From DASSUW01 sp963803335 (GTDB lineage Bacteria > Actinomycetota > Thermoleophilia > Solirubrobacterales > Solirubrobacteraceae), in assembly GCA_963803335.1 (NCBI GenBank), contig CAWDME010000011.1:558001-622000 (forward strand): a DNA stretch of 64,000 nt. The letters are read 5' to 3'. The notes beneath the pieces are model-generated. The model had not been told where the DNA came from. It saw only the letters and a list, made by a program, of their open reading frames with translations, and did not search any database. A program made the position numbers and the translations under genes. Positions 24,884-33,754 of this stretch are shown here, piece by piece; the first letter of the stretch is position 1, and every line of letters starts with the position of its first letter.

Positions 24884-25362
24884 GGCGAGAGTTCGAGGCG
24901 CTCGTCGGCGACCTCGAATACCCGATGTTCATCGTGACCGCCCGCGTCGAGGGCGAGCCTTTGGGTTGCCTGATCGGCTTTGCGACACAGGCCAGCATCG
25001 ACCCGCCGCGGTTCCTCGTCTGCCTTTCGCACAAGAACCGCACGTTCCGCCGCGGTCACGACGCCGGCGTCTTCGGCGTGCACTGCGTCCCCGAGCGCGC
25101 CGGCGCGCTGGCCGAGTTGTTCGGCGGCGAGACCGGCGACGAGGTCGACAAGTTCGCGCGCACGGACTGGCGCGACGGGCCGGAGGGCGTGCCGATCCTC
25201 TCCGAGTGCGAGAACTGGTTCGTCGGCCGCGTCGTGTCGCGCGTCGACGCCGGCGACCACGACGCGTACCTGCTCGAGCCGCTGGCGGCGCAGCACGGCT
25301 CGGGGGAGGCCGAGTTCACGTTCCACCGCGCGAAGCGGATCGACCCGGGGCACGAGGCCTGA
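24880..25362 (+). CDS. Flavin reductase domain protein (DIM6/NTAB family)
   Basis: 160 residues. TARVEGEPLGCLIGFATQ and PPRFLVCLSHKNRT are the flavin-reductase-like FMN-binding split barrel pattern. Members reduce FMN with NAD(P)H for monooxygenases or act as nitroreductase-like enzymes. GTG start at 24880, overlapping aceA as GTGA; TGA shares one base with the following ATG, so three genes are translationally coupled. No partner monooxygenase is nearby. Confidence 0.82.
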   Translation: MRREFEALVGDLEYPMFIVTARVEGEPLGCLIGFATQASIDPPRFLVCLSHKNRTFRRGHDAGVFGVHCVPERAGALAELFGGETGDEVDKFARTDWRDGPEGVPILSECENWFVGRVVSRVDAGDHDAYLLEPLAAQHGSGEAEFTFHRAKRIDPGHEA

Positions 25363-26042
25363 TGGAGCGCTTCCGGCGCCTGCTGCCGGACGCGGCCGCC
25401 GACCTCACGGCCGACGATCTCGCCGCGGCGGTGCCGGGCGATGCCCCCGCCGACCGGCCGTTCCTGCTCGTGAACATGATCGCGACGGCCGACGGGCGCG
25501 CGACGATCGCGGGCCGCACGGGCCCGATCGCCAACCGCGCCGACTACGAGCTGTTCCACGCGCTGCGCACGCGCGTCGACGCCGTGATGGTGGGCGCCGA
25601 GACCGTGCGCGTGGAGAGCTACGGGCCGACGGAGGCGCCCGCCGTGCTCGTGACCCGCTCGGTGAACGTGCCGGCCGACGTCGGGCTCCTGTCGGCGCCC
25701 GACAACCGCGTGATCGTGCTCACGCCTTCGGCCGACCGCACCCTCGACCCGTGCGCCGCGCAGGTCGAGTACCTGCGCGACGACATGGCGTCCGGCGTGC
25801 GGCGGCTGCGCACCGAGCTCGGCATCCGGTCGGTCCTGTGCGAGGGCGGGCCGCAGGTGCTCGGCGACCTCCTGCGGGCACAGCTCGTTGACGAGCTGCA
25901 TCTGGTGATCGCGCCGCTGGTCGCCGGCGGCGGGGAACCGAAGACGATCGTCACCGGCGCGGCGCTCGACCCGCCGGCCGGCCTGCGGTTGTTATCCCTG
26001 CACGAGGCCGGCGACTACCTGTTCCTGCGCTACGGCGCGTAG
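25362..26042 (+). CDS. RibD C-terminal/DHFR-like reductase
   Basis: 226 residues. NMIATADGRATIAGRTGPIANRADY, VDAVMVGAETVRVE and CEGGPQVLGDLLRAQLVDELHLVIAPLVAGGG are typical of the RibD reductase domain (5-amino-6-(5-phosphoribosylamino)uracil reductase, NADPH). No deaminase domain is present, so it may be a stand-alone reductase, not a riboflavin gene. The last 51 bases overlap, on the other strand, the end of the GGDEF/HD-GYP gene. Confidence 0.85.
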   Translation: MERFRRLLPDAAADLTADDLAAAVPGDAPADRPFLLVNMIATADGRATIAGRTGPIANRADYELFHALRTRVDAVMVGAETVRVESYGPTEAPAVLVTRSVNVPADVGLLSAPDNRVIVLTPSADRTLDPCAAQVEYLRDDMASGVRRLRTELGIRSVLCEGGPQVLGDLLRAQLVDELHLVIAPLVAGGGEPKTIVTGAALDPPAGLRLLSLHEAGDYLFLRYGA

Positions 26043-27986
26043 GAACGCCTCGACCACGGTGGGCGAGAACTGGCTGCCGGCGTTGCGCCGCAGCTCGCCG
26101 AGGGCGTCCTCCTCGGACGCCGCCCTCGCGTACGGGCGCTCGGACGTCAGCGCCGAGAAGGCGTCGCAGACGAACACGATCTGTGAGCCGAGCGGAATCT
26201 CGTCGCCGGCCAGGGCGTCCGGGTAGCCGGCGCCGTCCCAGCGCTCGTGGCTGGAGCGGATCATCTTGGCGACGCCGACGAGGGCGGGCGCGCCGGACAC
26301 GATGCGCTCGCCGATCAGCGTGTGGCGGCGCAGGAACTCCCACTCGTCCGCGTCGAGTGCGTCGGGCTTCTGGAGCAGCGCCCGCGGGATGGCGATCTTG
26401 CCGATGTCGTGCAGCTCCGCGGCGGTGGCCACGCGCTCGATCGCCTCGTCGTCGAGGCCGAGCTCGCGCGCCGTGGCGGCGGCCAGCTGCGCGACGGCCT
26501 CGCCGTGGGCGCTCAGCTCGGCGTCCCACTCGCCGACGGCGCGCAGCAGCACGCTCTTGCTCTGCGCGAGTGCCGAGATCCGCCCGCTGTTCTTCTCCGC
26601 GTACAGCCGGCGGTCGGCGACGCGCAGCGCCTCGGCCGCCTCGATGCCCTCGGCGGGGATGCGGGCGAAGCCGCACGAGGCGCCGATCTTGAAGCCCTCG
26701 CCGTGCGTCGAGAGCGCGATGCGCGCATGCTCGATCAGGCCGTCCGGCGCGCGGTCGACGTCCCACGGCGCGAGCACGCAGAACTCGTCGCCGCCCATCC
26801 GGTACGCCAGCCCGTCGCCGGCCACCGCGGCGTCGAGCTGGTGGCCGAGCTGGCGCAGCAGCGCGTCGCCCGCCGGGTGGCCGTAGCTGTCGTTGTAGTG
26901 CTTGAAGCCGTCGAGGTCGAAGAGCAGCAGCAGGTGCGGCTGCGTCTCCTCCTCGGCGCGCAGCAGCTCGAGGTCGCGCAGCAGCTTGAGGCGGTTGCCG
27001 AGGCCGGTCAGCGAGTCGGTGCGCGCCTGGTGGCGGGAGAACACGAGGTTCTCGCGGCTCTGGTGATGGGTGACGGCGAGCCGGCAGATCACCGCGAGCA
27101 TCGAGGCGGCGGCGAGCACGACGGCGAGCGTCTCGGTTGAGGAGCCGTGGTCCTGCACGAGCAGCGCGAGGCTGCCGAGCGACAGCACGACCGGCAGCAG
27201 GATGCTCGGCACGTCGTCGGACGGGCCGGTCTCACGCCGGCTGGGCTGCCAGGCGGCGAGGCTGATGATCACCGCGCCGGCGATCCAGCCGAGGTCGAGG
27301 ACGCCGCCGGTCGCGTACGTCTCCTTGGCCACCTGGTACAGGTAGACGCTGTCGCAGACGGCGAAGACGCCGAAGCCGAGTCCGAGCACCAGCCACGTGC
27401 GGTCGAGCCGCTTGCGGCCGGCGGCCATGATGCCGACCACGAGGCCGAACAGGATCATGTCGGCGAGCGGGTAGGCGAGGTTCGTCCAGATCGCCCAGGT
27501 GTCGCCGCCGGTCGACGCGCGGACGGCCTTGAACACGACGGCGGCGCTGAGCGCGGCGACGGTGAGCGCGGCGATCAGGCCGTCGAGCCACAGCCGGATG
27601 CCGAGCCGCGGCATGCGCGAGCGGGCGAGCAGCACGATCGCCACGTAGGCGAGCGGATAGAAGCTGAGCCAGAGGCCGTCGGCGATCGACGGGTACGGCG
27701 CCTCGTCGAGGTCGGCCAGGACCCACGACCAGTAGACGTTGCCGCCCGCGTAGAGCGCGAGGCCGACCGCGACGATCGCCCATGCCGCGCGCTCGTCGCG
27801 GTGGCTCGCCGCGCGCATGCCGCAGAGCACGGCGGCGCCGAGCAGCACGGCGTTGTAGATCGTGTCCAGCGGCGTGCTGTCGAGCAGCGTCGACGGCCAC
27901 GGGCCGAGCGTCGCCACGACCTGCGTGAGCAGGCCAAGCGCAAGCAGGGCGACCCAGGCGCGCACGATGGGAGAGGCAGACTTCAC
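25992..27986 (-). CDS. Membrane GGDEF-HD-GYP protein (c-di-GMP turnover)
   Basis: 664 residues. About eight hydrophobic helices at the N-terminus (to about 300) look like a MASE-like sensor. A GGDEF domain follows, with RMGGDEF at 396-402 intact, so diguanylate cyclase activity is plausible. The last 180 residues are an HD-GYP phosphodiesterase: ELHDIGKIAIP (HD at 526-527) and ERWDGAGYPD, close to the defining GYP. One protein may both make and break c-di-GMP. It ends 51 bases into the convergent RibD-like gene. Confidence 0.9.
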   Translation of the reverse strand: MKSASPIVRAWVALLALGLLTQVVATLGPWPSTLLDSTPLDTIYNAVLLGAAVLCGMRAASHRDERAAWAIVAVGLALYAGGNVYWSWVLADLDEAPYPSIADGLWLSFYPLAYVAIVLLARSRMPRLGIRLWLDGLIAALTVAALSAAVVFKAVRASTGGDTWAIWTNLAYPLADMILFGLVVGIMAAGRKRLDRTWLVLGLGFGVFAVCDSVYLYQVAKETYATGGVLDLGWIAGAVIISLAAWQPSRRETGPSDDVPSILLPVVLSLGSLALLVQDHGSSTETLAVVLAAASMLAVICRLAVTHHQSRENLVFSRHQARTDSLTGLGNRLKLLRDLELLRAEEETQPHLLLLFDLDGFKHYNDSYGHPAGDALLRQLGHQLDAAVAGDGLAYRMGGDEFCVLAPWDVDRAPDGLIEHARIALSTHGEGFKIGASCGFARIPAEGIEAAEALRVADRRLYAEKNSGRISALAQSKSVLLRAVGEWDAELSAHGEAVAQLAAATARELGLDDEAIERVATAAELHDIGKIAIPRALLQKPDALDADEWEFLRRHTLIGERIVSGAPALVGVAKMIRSSHERWDGAGYPDALAGDEIPLGSQIVFVCDAFSALTSERPYARAASEEDALGELRRNAGSQFSPTVVEAFLRAVAQEQVVAGLVQG

Positions 27987-28041
27987 CTAAGAGATATCGG
28001 CGGAAATCGCCGCCGGGTGAAGCGGTAATGTGCCAACAGGG

Positions 28042-28965
28042 ATGGGGACGCTGCACGAGACCCACACGGTCTGGGACCACTCGATCCCCCCAATCGCCGA
28101 GGTCGAGCCCGGCGCGACCGTCGAACTCGAGGTGGTCGACGCGTCCGGCGGGCAGCTCGATCGCGGCTCCTCAGTCGCGGACGTCGCCGCGCTCGATTTC
28201 TCGAACGTGAACCCGGTCACCGGGCCGGTGTTCGTGAAGGGCGCAGCGCCGGGCGACGTGCTCGAGGTCGAGATCCTGTCGCTCGCCCCGCGCGACTGGG
28301 GCTGGACGGCGATCATCCCCGGCTTCGGGCTGCTCGCCGACGAGTTCCCGGAGCCGTGGCTGCAGATCTCCAGCGTCGACTCAGGGCGCGTCGTGTTCCT
28401 GGACGACGTGGCGCTGCCGTTCGAGCCGTTCCCCGGCACGATCGGCGTGGCGCCGGCCGAGCCGGGCGAGCACTCGATCGTGCCGCCGAGCCGCTGGGGC
28501 GGCAACCTCGACATCAAGCACCTGCGGACCGGTACGCGGCTGCTGCTGCCGGTCGGCGTGGAGGGCGCGCTGTTCTCGGTCGGCGACACGCACGCCGCGA
28601 TGGGCGATGGGGAGGTGTGCGGCACAGCGATCGAGGCGCCGATGAACATCGCGGTGCGGCTGAACGTACGCCGCGACATGACCATCGCCGCACCGCAGTA
28701 CGTGGTCGCTCCGGGAGAGCTCGCGCGCACCGAGCCCGGCGGCTACCACGTCTGTACCGGCGTCGCTCCCGATCTGATGGAGGCGACCCGGGCGGCCACA
28801 CGCGCGGCGATCGCGCACATCGCGCAGCGCCGAGGGGGGACGGTCCAAGAGGCCTACGCGCTGGTCTCAGTCGCCTGCGATCTGCGCATCCATGAAGTGG
28901 TTGACGTGCCCAACTGGCTGGTCGGGTGCTTCGTGCCCGACGCCCTCTTCGAGGGGGTCGTATGA
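28042..28965 (+). CDS. Acetamidase/formamidase family protein
   Basis: 307 residues from ATG 28042; a GTG at 28030 is possible and adds 4. FmdA/AmdA-family hydrolases release ammonia from small amides. NPVTGPVFVKGAAPGDVLEV, GGNLDIKHL, VGDTHAAMGDGEVCGTAIE and SVACDLRIHEVVD are characteristic, the last two containing metal-binding and catalytic residues. The stop overlaps the start of an APC permease (ATGA), so uptake and hydrolysis are coupled. The amide is unknown. Confidence 0.88.
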   Translation: MGTLHETHTVWDHSIPPIAEVEPGATVELEVVDASGGQLDRGSSVADVAALDFSNVNPVTGPVFVKGAAPGDVLEVEILSLAPRDWGWTAIIPGFGLLADEFPEPWLQISSVDSGRVVFLDDVALPFEPFPGTIGVAPAEPGEHSIVPPSRWGGNLDIKHLRTGTRLLLPVGVEGALFSVGDTHAAMGDGEVCGTAIEAPMNIAVRLNVRRDMTIAAPQYVVAPGELARTEPGGYHVCTGVAPDLMEATRAATRAAIAHIAQRRGGTVQEAYALVSVACDLRIHEVVDVPNWLVGCFVPDALFEGVV

Positions 28966-30407
28966 CCGAGACCGCGGTCAGGGAAGGTGCCGAGCCGTCG
29001 CGGCTGCGTCGCGAGCTGCACTTCTGGGAGGCGATCGCGCTGTCGATCGCGATCATGGCGCCGACGGCCGCAATGGCGCTGAACGGCGTCGGCATCGCGG
29101 GCCTGATCGGCCGCGCCGTCCCGCTCGCGTTCCTGTTCGCGCTGATCGGCGTGCTGTTCGTCTCCTACGCGTTCTCGATGCTCACGCGCGAGGTCAGCCA
29201 CGCCGGTTCGGTGTACGCGCTCACGGGGTTCACCTTGGGCGCGCGGGCGGGCTTCCTGGCCGGCTGGGCGCTGCTCGGCACCTACCTGTGCTTCACGGTC
29301 GCGTCGAGCGCGGAGGTCGGCCTGTTCTTCTCTTCGTTCCTGGCCTCGACCGGCATTGCCGACAACGCTGACTGGATCTGGATCGCGCTCGTCTCCGGTG
29401 CGCTGATCTGGCTTATCGCCGCGGGCGACATCCGCGTGGCGACGCGCTCGCTGCTGACGATGGAGGGGATCTCCGTCACGCTGATCGTGATCCTCGTCGT
29501 GGTCATCTTCGCGCGCCTGATCGGCGGCTCCGCGCCCGAGGGCCACGAGTCGTCGCTGGCCGACGCGTTCTCGCTGCCGGGCGGGACGTCGCTGGATGCG
29601 GTCGCAACTGCCGCCGTGTTCGGCTTCCTGTCGTTCGCGGGCTTCGAGGGCGCCGCGTCGCTCGGCGAGGAGACCGACGAGCCGCGCCGCAACATCCCGC
29701 GCGCGCTGTTCCTCGCCCCGCTGACGATGGGCATCTTCTACTTCTTCGTGATCCTCGCCCAGACGCTCGGCTTCGGCACGGGGGAGGCGGGCGTGGCCGC
29801 CTTCGCCGGCTCCAGCTCGCCGCTCGGCGACCTCTCGAAGGCGTACGTCGGGTCAGGGCTCGAGGACGCGATCAACCTCGGTGCGACGATCAGCGCGTTC
29901 GCGAGCGCTCTGGGTACCGCCACCGCGGGCTCGCGCGTGCTGTACGCGCTGTCGCGGGACAGCCTCACCTCGAGCCCGCTGGCGCGCCTCTCGCCGCGCA
30001 GCGCCGCGCCGGTCGGGGCGCTGGCTTTGGTGATGGTCGTCGGCTTCGCCGGGCTGATCGGCCAGCGGATCGCGGGCACGAACGCGGTCAACGCGTTCTT
30101 CTATCCCGGCACGATCGGCGTGCTGTCGCTCATGATCGCCTACATCGCGACGAACCTGGGCGCGATCAAGCACCTGTTCCTCGGCGCGGTCAAGCGGCCG
30201 CTGTGGCAGCTCGTCTTCCCGGTCGTGGGCATCGCGTTCCTGTGCTTCACGATCTACAAGAACGTCCACGGCGCCGTAGCGCCATACAGCCACTTCCCGT
30301 GGTTCGTGCTCGCCTGGCTCGCCGTCGGCACGCTCGTGATCCTGGCCGCCCCAGGCGTGGCGAAGCGGGTCGGCGAACGGCTCACCAGCGAGCTTGATAA
30401 CGGCTGA
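28962..30407 (+). CDS. APC-family amino acid/amine permease
   Basis: 481 residues, about 12 helices. The opening HFWEAIALSIAIMAPTAAMALN and the segment SFAGFEGAASLGEETDEPRRNIPRALF match APC-superfamily importers. The start is ATG 28962, coupled to the formamidase stop as ATGA, so it probably imports the amide or amine hydrolysed there. No other gene follows on the same transcript except the tiny protein 11 bases on. Confidence 0.88.
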   Translation: MTETAVREGAEPSRLRRELHFWEAIALSIAIMAPTAAMALNGVGIAGLIGRAVPLAFLFALIGVLFVSYAFSMLTREVSHAGSVYALTGFTLGARAGFLAGWALLGTYLCFTVASSAEVGLFFSSFLASTGIADNADWIWIALVSGALIWLIAAGDIRVATRSLLTMEGISVTLIVILVVVIFARLIGGSAPEGHESSLADAFSLPGGTSLDAVATAAVFGFLSFAGFEGAASLGEETDEPRRNIPRALFLAPLTMGIFYFFVILAQTLGFGTGEAGVAAFAGSSSPLGDLSKAYVGSGLEDAINLGATISAFASALGTATAGSRVLYALSRDSLTSSPLARLSPRSAAPVGALALVMVVGFAGLIGQRIAGTNAVNAFFYPGTIGVLSLMIAYIATNLGAIKHLFLGAVKRPLWQLVFPVVGIAFLCFTIYKNVHGAVAPYSHFPWFVLAWLAVGTLVILAAPGVAKRVGERLTSELDNG

Positions 30408-30418
30408 CTTGGTGCGAC

Positions 30419-30640
30419 ATGGTGATTGGCGGGATCATCGCCCTGGCGGGGGCTGTCGTCGCGTTGCTCATCGCGCGCTCGCAACGCAAGTCGCTACGCG
30501 CAATGACCCTGACCGAGACGCTGACGCGCGGTGAGCTTGGGCAGCTGAGCGCCGCGGCGGCCGAGGCGGTCGGCGGGCCTGCGAGGTTCGTGGCCGGGAT
30601 CGCCGGCGTCGTGCTGCTCGTGCTCGGGCTGCCGGGCTAG
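30419..30640 (+). pseudogene. Truncated GIDE-like membrane protein fragment
   Basis: 73 residues. One N-terminal helix (GIIALAGAVVALLIARSQRKS), then AMTLTETLTRGELGQLSAAAAEAVGG, which resembles the N-terminus of bacterial GIDE/E3-ligase-like membrane proteins that normally run to about 250 residues. The rest is missing: after PARFVAGIAG it ends in a second hydrophobic stretch and its TAG stop is the first part of a 117-bp palindrome. Either a decayed gene or a small membrane protein; I lean to decay. Confidence 0.5.
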
Positions 30641-30754
30641 TGTCGCGAGTCGTAAGTCCGTGCGCAGATAGCGGGATGCATCGTCGTGGCTGGCGGGCGC
30701 CAGGCGCGGCGAGGCGCCCGGTAGCTGCCCGCGAACTTCCGACTCGGGACACTA
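30638..30754. repeat. 117-bp imperfect palindrome with TAGT...ACTAG ends
   Basis: Outer arms TAGTGTCGCGAGTCG (30638-30652) and CGACTCGGGACACTA (30740-30754) pair with one mismatch, and pairing continues inward with scattered mismatches (AAGTCCG versus AAGTTCG after complementing). It starts on the TAG stop of the fragment gene. TCGGAAGT and the TAGT/ACTAG ends are shared with 21845-21927. Confidence 0.65.
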
Positions 30755-30780
30755 GACGCCGTTGGATGGTGCGCGCCAAG

Positions 30781-30798
30781 ATCCCAAGTTGTTGGGAT
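30781..30798. promoter_or_regulatory. Perfect palindrome ATCCCAA-N4-TTGGGAT
   Basis: Two 7-base arms around GTTG, 34 bases before the start of the DUF4440-like gene. It could be an operator or a short hairpin; no second copy was noticed. Confidence 0.4.
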
Positions 30799-30832
30799 TG
30801 CGGCGGGTTCCGGCTCCGGCTGAAGTGGCGCC

Positions 30833-31354
30833 ATGGGACACCAACGTTCACTCCATCGGGCAACGGGAAGGCGCGCACTCCTCGCGCTTGCCGGAGCCGC
30901 CCTCATACTGCTCCTCACGGCAGCAGTGGCACTGCCGCACACCAACACGGCCGATCAGCTGCGCACCCTCGAGCGTGCGCGCCTCCACGCGCTCGTCGCG
31001 GGCGACACGGCGACGGCGGGCCGGTTCATCGCCCACGACTTCCAGCTGATCAACCCGGCCGGCGCGACGTCGTCGCGGGACGATTACCTCGCGGGCGTGC
31101 AGGCCGGCTTTCCGGACTACCTGGTTTTCCAGCCTTCGGGGCCGATCGCTGTGCGCCTGTCGGGCAATTCGGCCTCGCTTCGGTTCCCTGTGAGCTTCGA
31201 CCTGCTCCTAGGTGACCTCCGGCTGACGCACCAGGCGTGGGTCACCGAGCTGTGGGAGCGTCGCGCAGGCCAGTGGAAGATCGTCTGGGAGCAGGCGACC
31301 GCGATCCCGAATGATTTCGACCTGCTGGTCGAGGCGCTCAAGCCGATTGGGTAA
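30833..31354 (+). CDS. Exported NTF2-like (DUF4440-type) protein
   Basis: 173 residues. A hydrophobic segment (RALLALAGAALILLLTAAVALP) is a signal anchor or signal peptide. The rest looks like an NTF2 fold: LRTLERARLHALVAGDTATA, HDFQLINPAGATSSRDDYLAGV and ELWERRAGQWKIVWEQAT. Such proteins bind small molecules or act as lyases and are often undefined. A palindrome stands 35 bases upstream. Confidence 0.72.
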   Translation: MGHQRSLHRATGRRALLALAGAALILLLTAAVALPHTNTADQLRTLERARLHALVAGDTATAGRFIAHDFQLINPAGATSSRDDYLAGVQAGFPDYLVFQPSGPIAVRLSGNSASLRFPVSFDLLLGDLRLTHQAWVTELWERRAGQWKIVWEQATAIPNDFDLLVEALKPIG

Positions 31355-31357
31355 CTG

Positions 31358-32419
31358 CTACCGGTCGTCCGATGCGTCGCCGAAAGCGGCGACGAGCTCA
31401 CGCCGGCTGCGGACGCCGACCTTCGCGAACACCGACTTGAGATGGTCCTGGACCGTGTGGCGCGAGATGTAGAGGCGCTCCGCGAGCGCGCGCGTGTCCA
31501 GCCCCGCGGCGAGCGCCGAGACCACTTGGCGCTCGCGCCGCGTGAGCGCGTAGCCCCGGCACATGAGGTCGAACGTCTCCGCCGGGGTCGCGCTGCGGAG
31601 CGTGACCGCGATCCTCCCGGCGTCGTCTCCTTCGAGCGCGGCCGCCTCGATCTGCACACAACGGCCGTCCGCGGCACGCTCGAGCGCGTGCGCTCTGATC
31701 GAGCCGCCGCTCCGCGCGAGCGCCGCGACCGGATAGACGACGGCCGGCAGGATGTCCCAGAGCGCAAACACCTCTGCCATTGGCAGTGCATCGATCCAGA
31801 GGCGCGCTCCGGCGGTCCAACTGACGGGTCGTAGGTCGTCGTCGAGGACGACCACGCCCGGCGCCATCGGCGCGGCCGCGCCGCTGCGGCTGCCGCGGTC
31901 GATCCGGCGGCGCAACGCGGAGCCGAGGCCCGGGCCGAGATCAGCGAGAAGCGCAAGATCCTCGGACGCGAAGGGCGCGTCGTCGTGGTCGCGATATGCC
32001 TTGATCCAGCCCCAGCAGCCGAGCGTGTCGCGGCACGCCACGACCACTTCATCGCCGATCCCGACCGGTCCCAGCACCTGATCCCAGCGCGGCGAGCGCG
32101 CGAGGTCGCCGCGCGTCTCGGCGCTCAGGCTTGCGACCGGCTCGGGCCGACGCGCCACCACGTGCATCGCCGCGAAGTCGCCGCCCGAGTACTCGAGCGT
32201 GAGCGAGAGGCCAACCTGTGGACCGTAGTCGTGTTCGGCCACGCCGCTGAGCGGAATCAGCGTCTCGGGATCGGCGAGCGGCCAGCACCAGCGGTCGAAG
32301 CCGATCGTCCGGCGGAGCTCGGCGATGACCTCGAGCTGGAGGGAACTGGCGTCAAGGGTGGAGTTGTTGAGCCGCTTCAGCCTCTCCCGACACCGCGATC
32401 GCCGGCGCTCGGTAGCCAC
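31358..32419 (-). CDS. LuxR-family transcriptional regulator with GAF-like sensor
   Basis: 353 residues. The C-terminal 65 residues (LTRRERQVVSALAAGLDTRA, then YISRHTVQDHLKSVFAKVGV) are a LuxR helix-turn-helix. The N-terminal part starts with a helix and a GAF/PAS-like fold (GFDRWCWPLADPETLIPL). No phosphoacceptor receiver domain is seen. The GTG start at 32419 faces the divergent AraC gene, 65 bases away. Targets are unknown; it may control the divergent regulator. Confidence 0.85.
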   Translation of the reverse strand: MATERRRSRCRERLKRLNNSTLDASSLQLEVIAELRRTIGFDRWCWPLADPETLIPLSGVAEHDYGPQVGLSLTLEYSGGDFAAMHVVARRPEPVASLSAETRGDLARSPRWDQVLGPVGIGDEVVVACRDTLGCWGWIKAYRDHDDAPFASEDLALLADLGPGLGSALRRRIDRGSRSGAAAPMAPGVVVLDDDLRPVSWTAGARLWIDALPMAEVFALWDILPAVVYPVAALARSGGSIRAHALERAADGRCVQIEAAALEGDDAGRIAVTLRSATPAETFDLMCRGYALTRRERQVVSALAAGLDTRALAERLYISRHTVQDHLKSVFAKVGVRSRRELVAAFGDASDDR

Positions 32420-32484
32420 GGTTCCGACCTTACACTCCCCTCACCAGCGGCAGGCGCTCTGCGATCTGTCGACAGCCTCGTCGT

Positions 32485-33282
32485 GTGCCCGAGAGCGGCA
32501 CCTACTTCCGCCCCGCGGGACTCCCGGGGATTGAGGCGCTCCATGCCTCGTTCGTCGAACACGAGTACCGGCCGCACTCCCATCCCACCTGGACGGTGGC
32601 GGTCATCGAGCGGGGTGCCGCGCGCTTCGAGGTCGACGATACGCGGCAGCGCGCCGATCAGGGTGAGCTGTTCGTGCTCGAGCCCGAGTCGGTGCACACC
32701 GGGATGGCCGCCGTGCCGGAGGGGTGGACCTACAAGGTTCTCTACGTCGCTCCGGACCTGATCTCCGAGTGGGCCGAGCAGGACGCGCCGGCGCCGCGGG
32801 GCGCGCAGTGGGTGGTGTTCCGCGACCGGGCGCTGCAGGCGCGGCTGCTCAACGCGCACCGGGCGCTCGTCGACGGTGACGGGCTCGCCGTCGAGGTGGC
32901 CGTGCTCGGCGCGGTCGACGGGTTGCGTCCGCATCTCCGCCCAGGGCCGCCCGCGTTGCGCGGTGGCCATGAGCACGCAGCGGTGCGCCGCGCTCGCGCG
33001 TACCTCGCCGAGCGGTGGGCCGAACGGGTCTCGCTCGCCGAGCTGGCGGCGGTGGCGGGCCTGAGCCGGTTCGAGCTCGTGCGCCGGTTTCGCGCCGACA
33101 CGGGAATGCCACCGCACGCGTTCCAGATCGACCTGCGCATCGCCCAGGCGCGGCGGATGCTGGTGGCGGGGGAGGCGCCTGCGGCGGTGGCGGCATCGTG
33201 CGGCTTCGCCGACCAGGCCCATTTCACGCGAACGTTCCGGCGATCGGTGGGCGTCACCCCGGCGCGCTTCGCTCGCGCCTGA
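32485..33282 (+). CDS. AraC-family transcriptional regulator with cupin sensor
   Basis: 265 residues. N-terminal AraC-binding cupin (HEYRPHSHPTWTVAVIERG, ELFVLEPESVHTG), C-terminal two helix-turn-helix motifs (SLAELAAVAGLSRFELVRRF; AAVAASCGFADQAHFTRTF) ending in VTPARFARA, the standard AraC C-terminus. GTG start. The effector is not predictable. Confidence 0.9.
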   Translation: MPESGTYFRPAGLPGIEALHASFVEHEYRPHSHPTWTVAVIERGAARFEVDDTRQRADQGELFVLEPESVHTGMAAVPEGWTYKVLYVAPDLISEWAEQDAPAPRGAQWVVFRDRALQARLLNAHRALVDGDGLAVEVAVLGAVDGLRPHLRPGPPALRGGHEHAAVRRARAYLAERWAERVSLAELAAVAGLSRFELVRRFRADTGMPPHAFQIDLRIAQARRMLVAGEAPAAVAASCGFADQAHFTRTFRRSVGVTPARFARA

Positions 33283-33331
33283 CCGCAAGAACGTTCAAGA
33301 CGCGCGCCGGCCGGGCTGGCATCTTCGGCCG

Positions 33332-33754
33332 ATGGCCGTCACCGACTTCGACACGAAGGTCGCGGTGGTCGTTCACGACGACATCGCCGTCTGGCAGAAG
33401 CTGAACGTCACCGCGTTTCTCATCAGCGGCGTGGTCGCCGGTGCCGGCGAGAACGTCGTCGGGGAGGACTACCTCGACGCGGACGGGGCTCGTTACCTGC
33501 CCCTGCTCGTGCAGCCCGTGCTGATCTATGCCGCCGGCAGCGAGAAGCTCCAGACGGTCCGCCGTCGCGCGGCCGATCGCGATGTCCCCGTGGCGGTGTA
33601 CACCAAGGAGATGTTCGCGACCGGCCACGACGCCGACAACCGCGCCGCGGTGCGGGCGGTGCCCACCCAGCAGCTCGACCTCGTCGGCCTGGCCCTGCGC
33701 GCGCCGCACCGCGACGCCGACGCGGTCCTGCGCGGCCTCAAGCGCCATCCCTAG
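33332..33754 (+). CDS. DUF2000-family protein
   Basis: 140 residues. FDTKVAVVVHDDIAVWQKLNVTAF at the start, then VYTKEMFATGHDADNRAAV, is the DUF2000 pattern, a small alpha/beta domain of unknown function. Separated by 49 bases from the AraC gene, possibly on the same transcript. Its TAG stop lies in a CTAG that is also the stop of the convergent SDR fragment. Confidence 0.78.
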   Translation: MAVTDFDTKVAVVVHDDIAVWQKLNVTAFLISGVVAGAGENVVGEDYLDADGARYLPLLVQPVLIYAAGSEKLQTVRRRAADRDVPVAVYTKEMFATGHDADNRAAVRAVPTQQLDLVGLALRAPHRDADAVLRGLKRHP

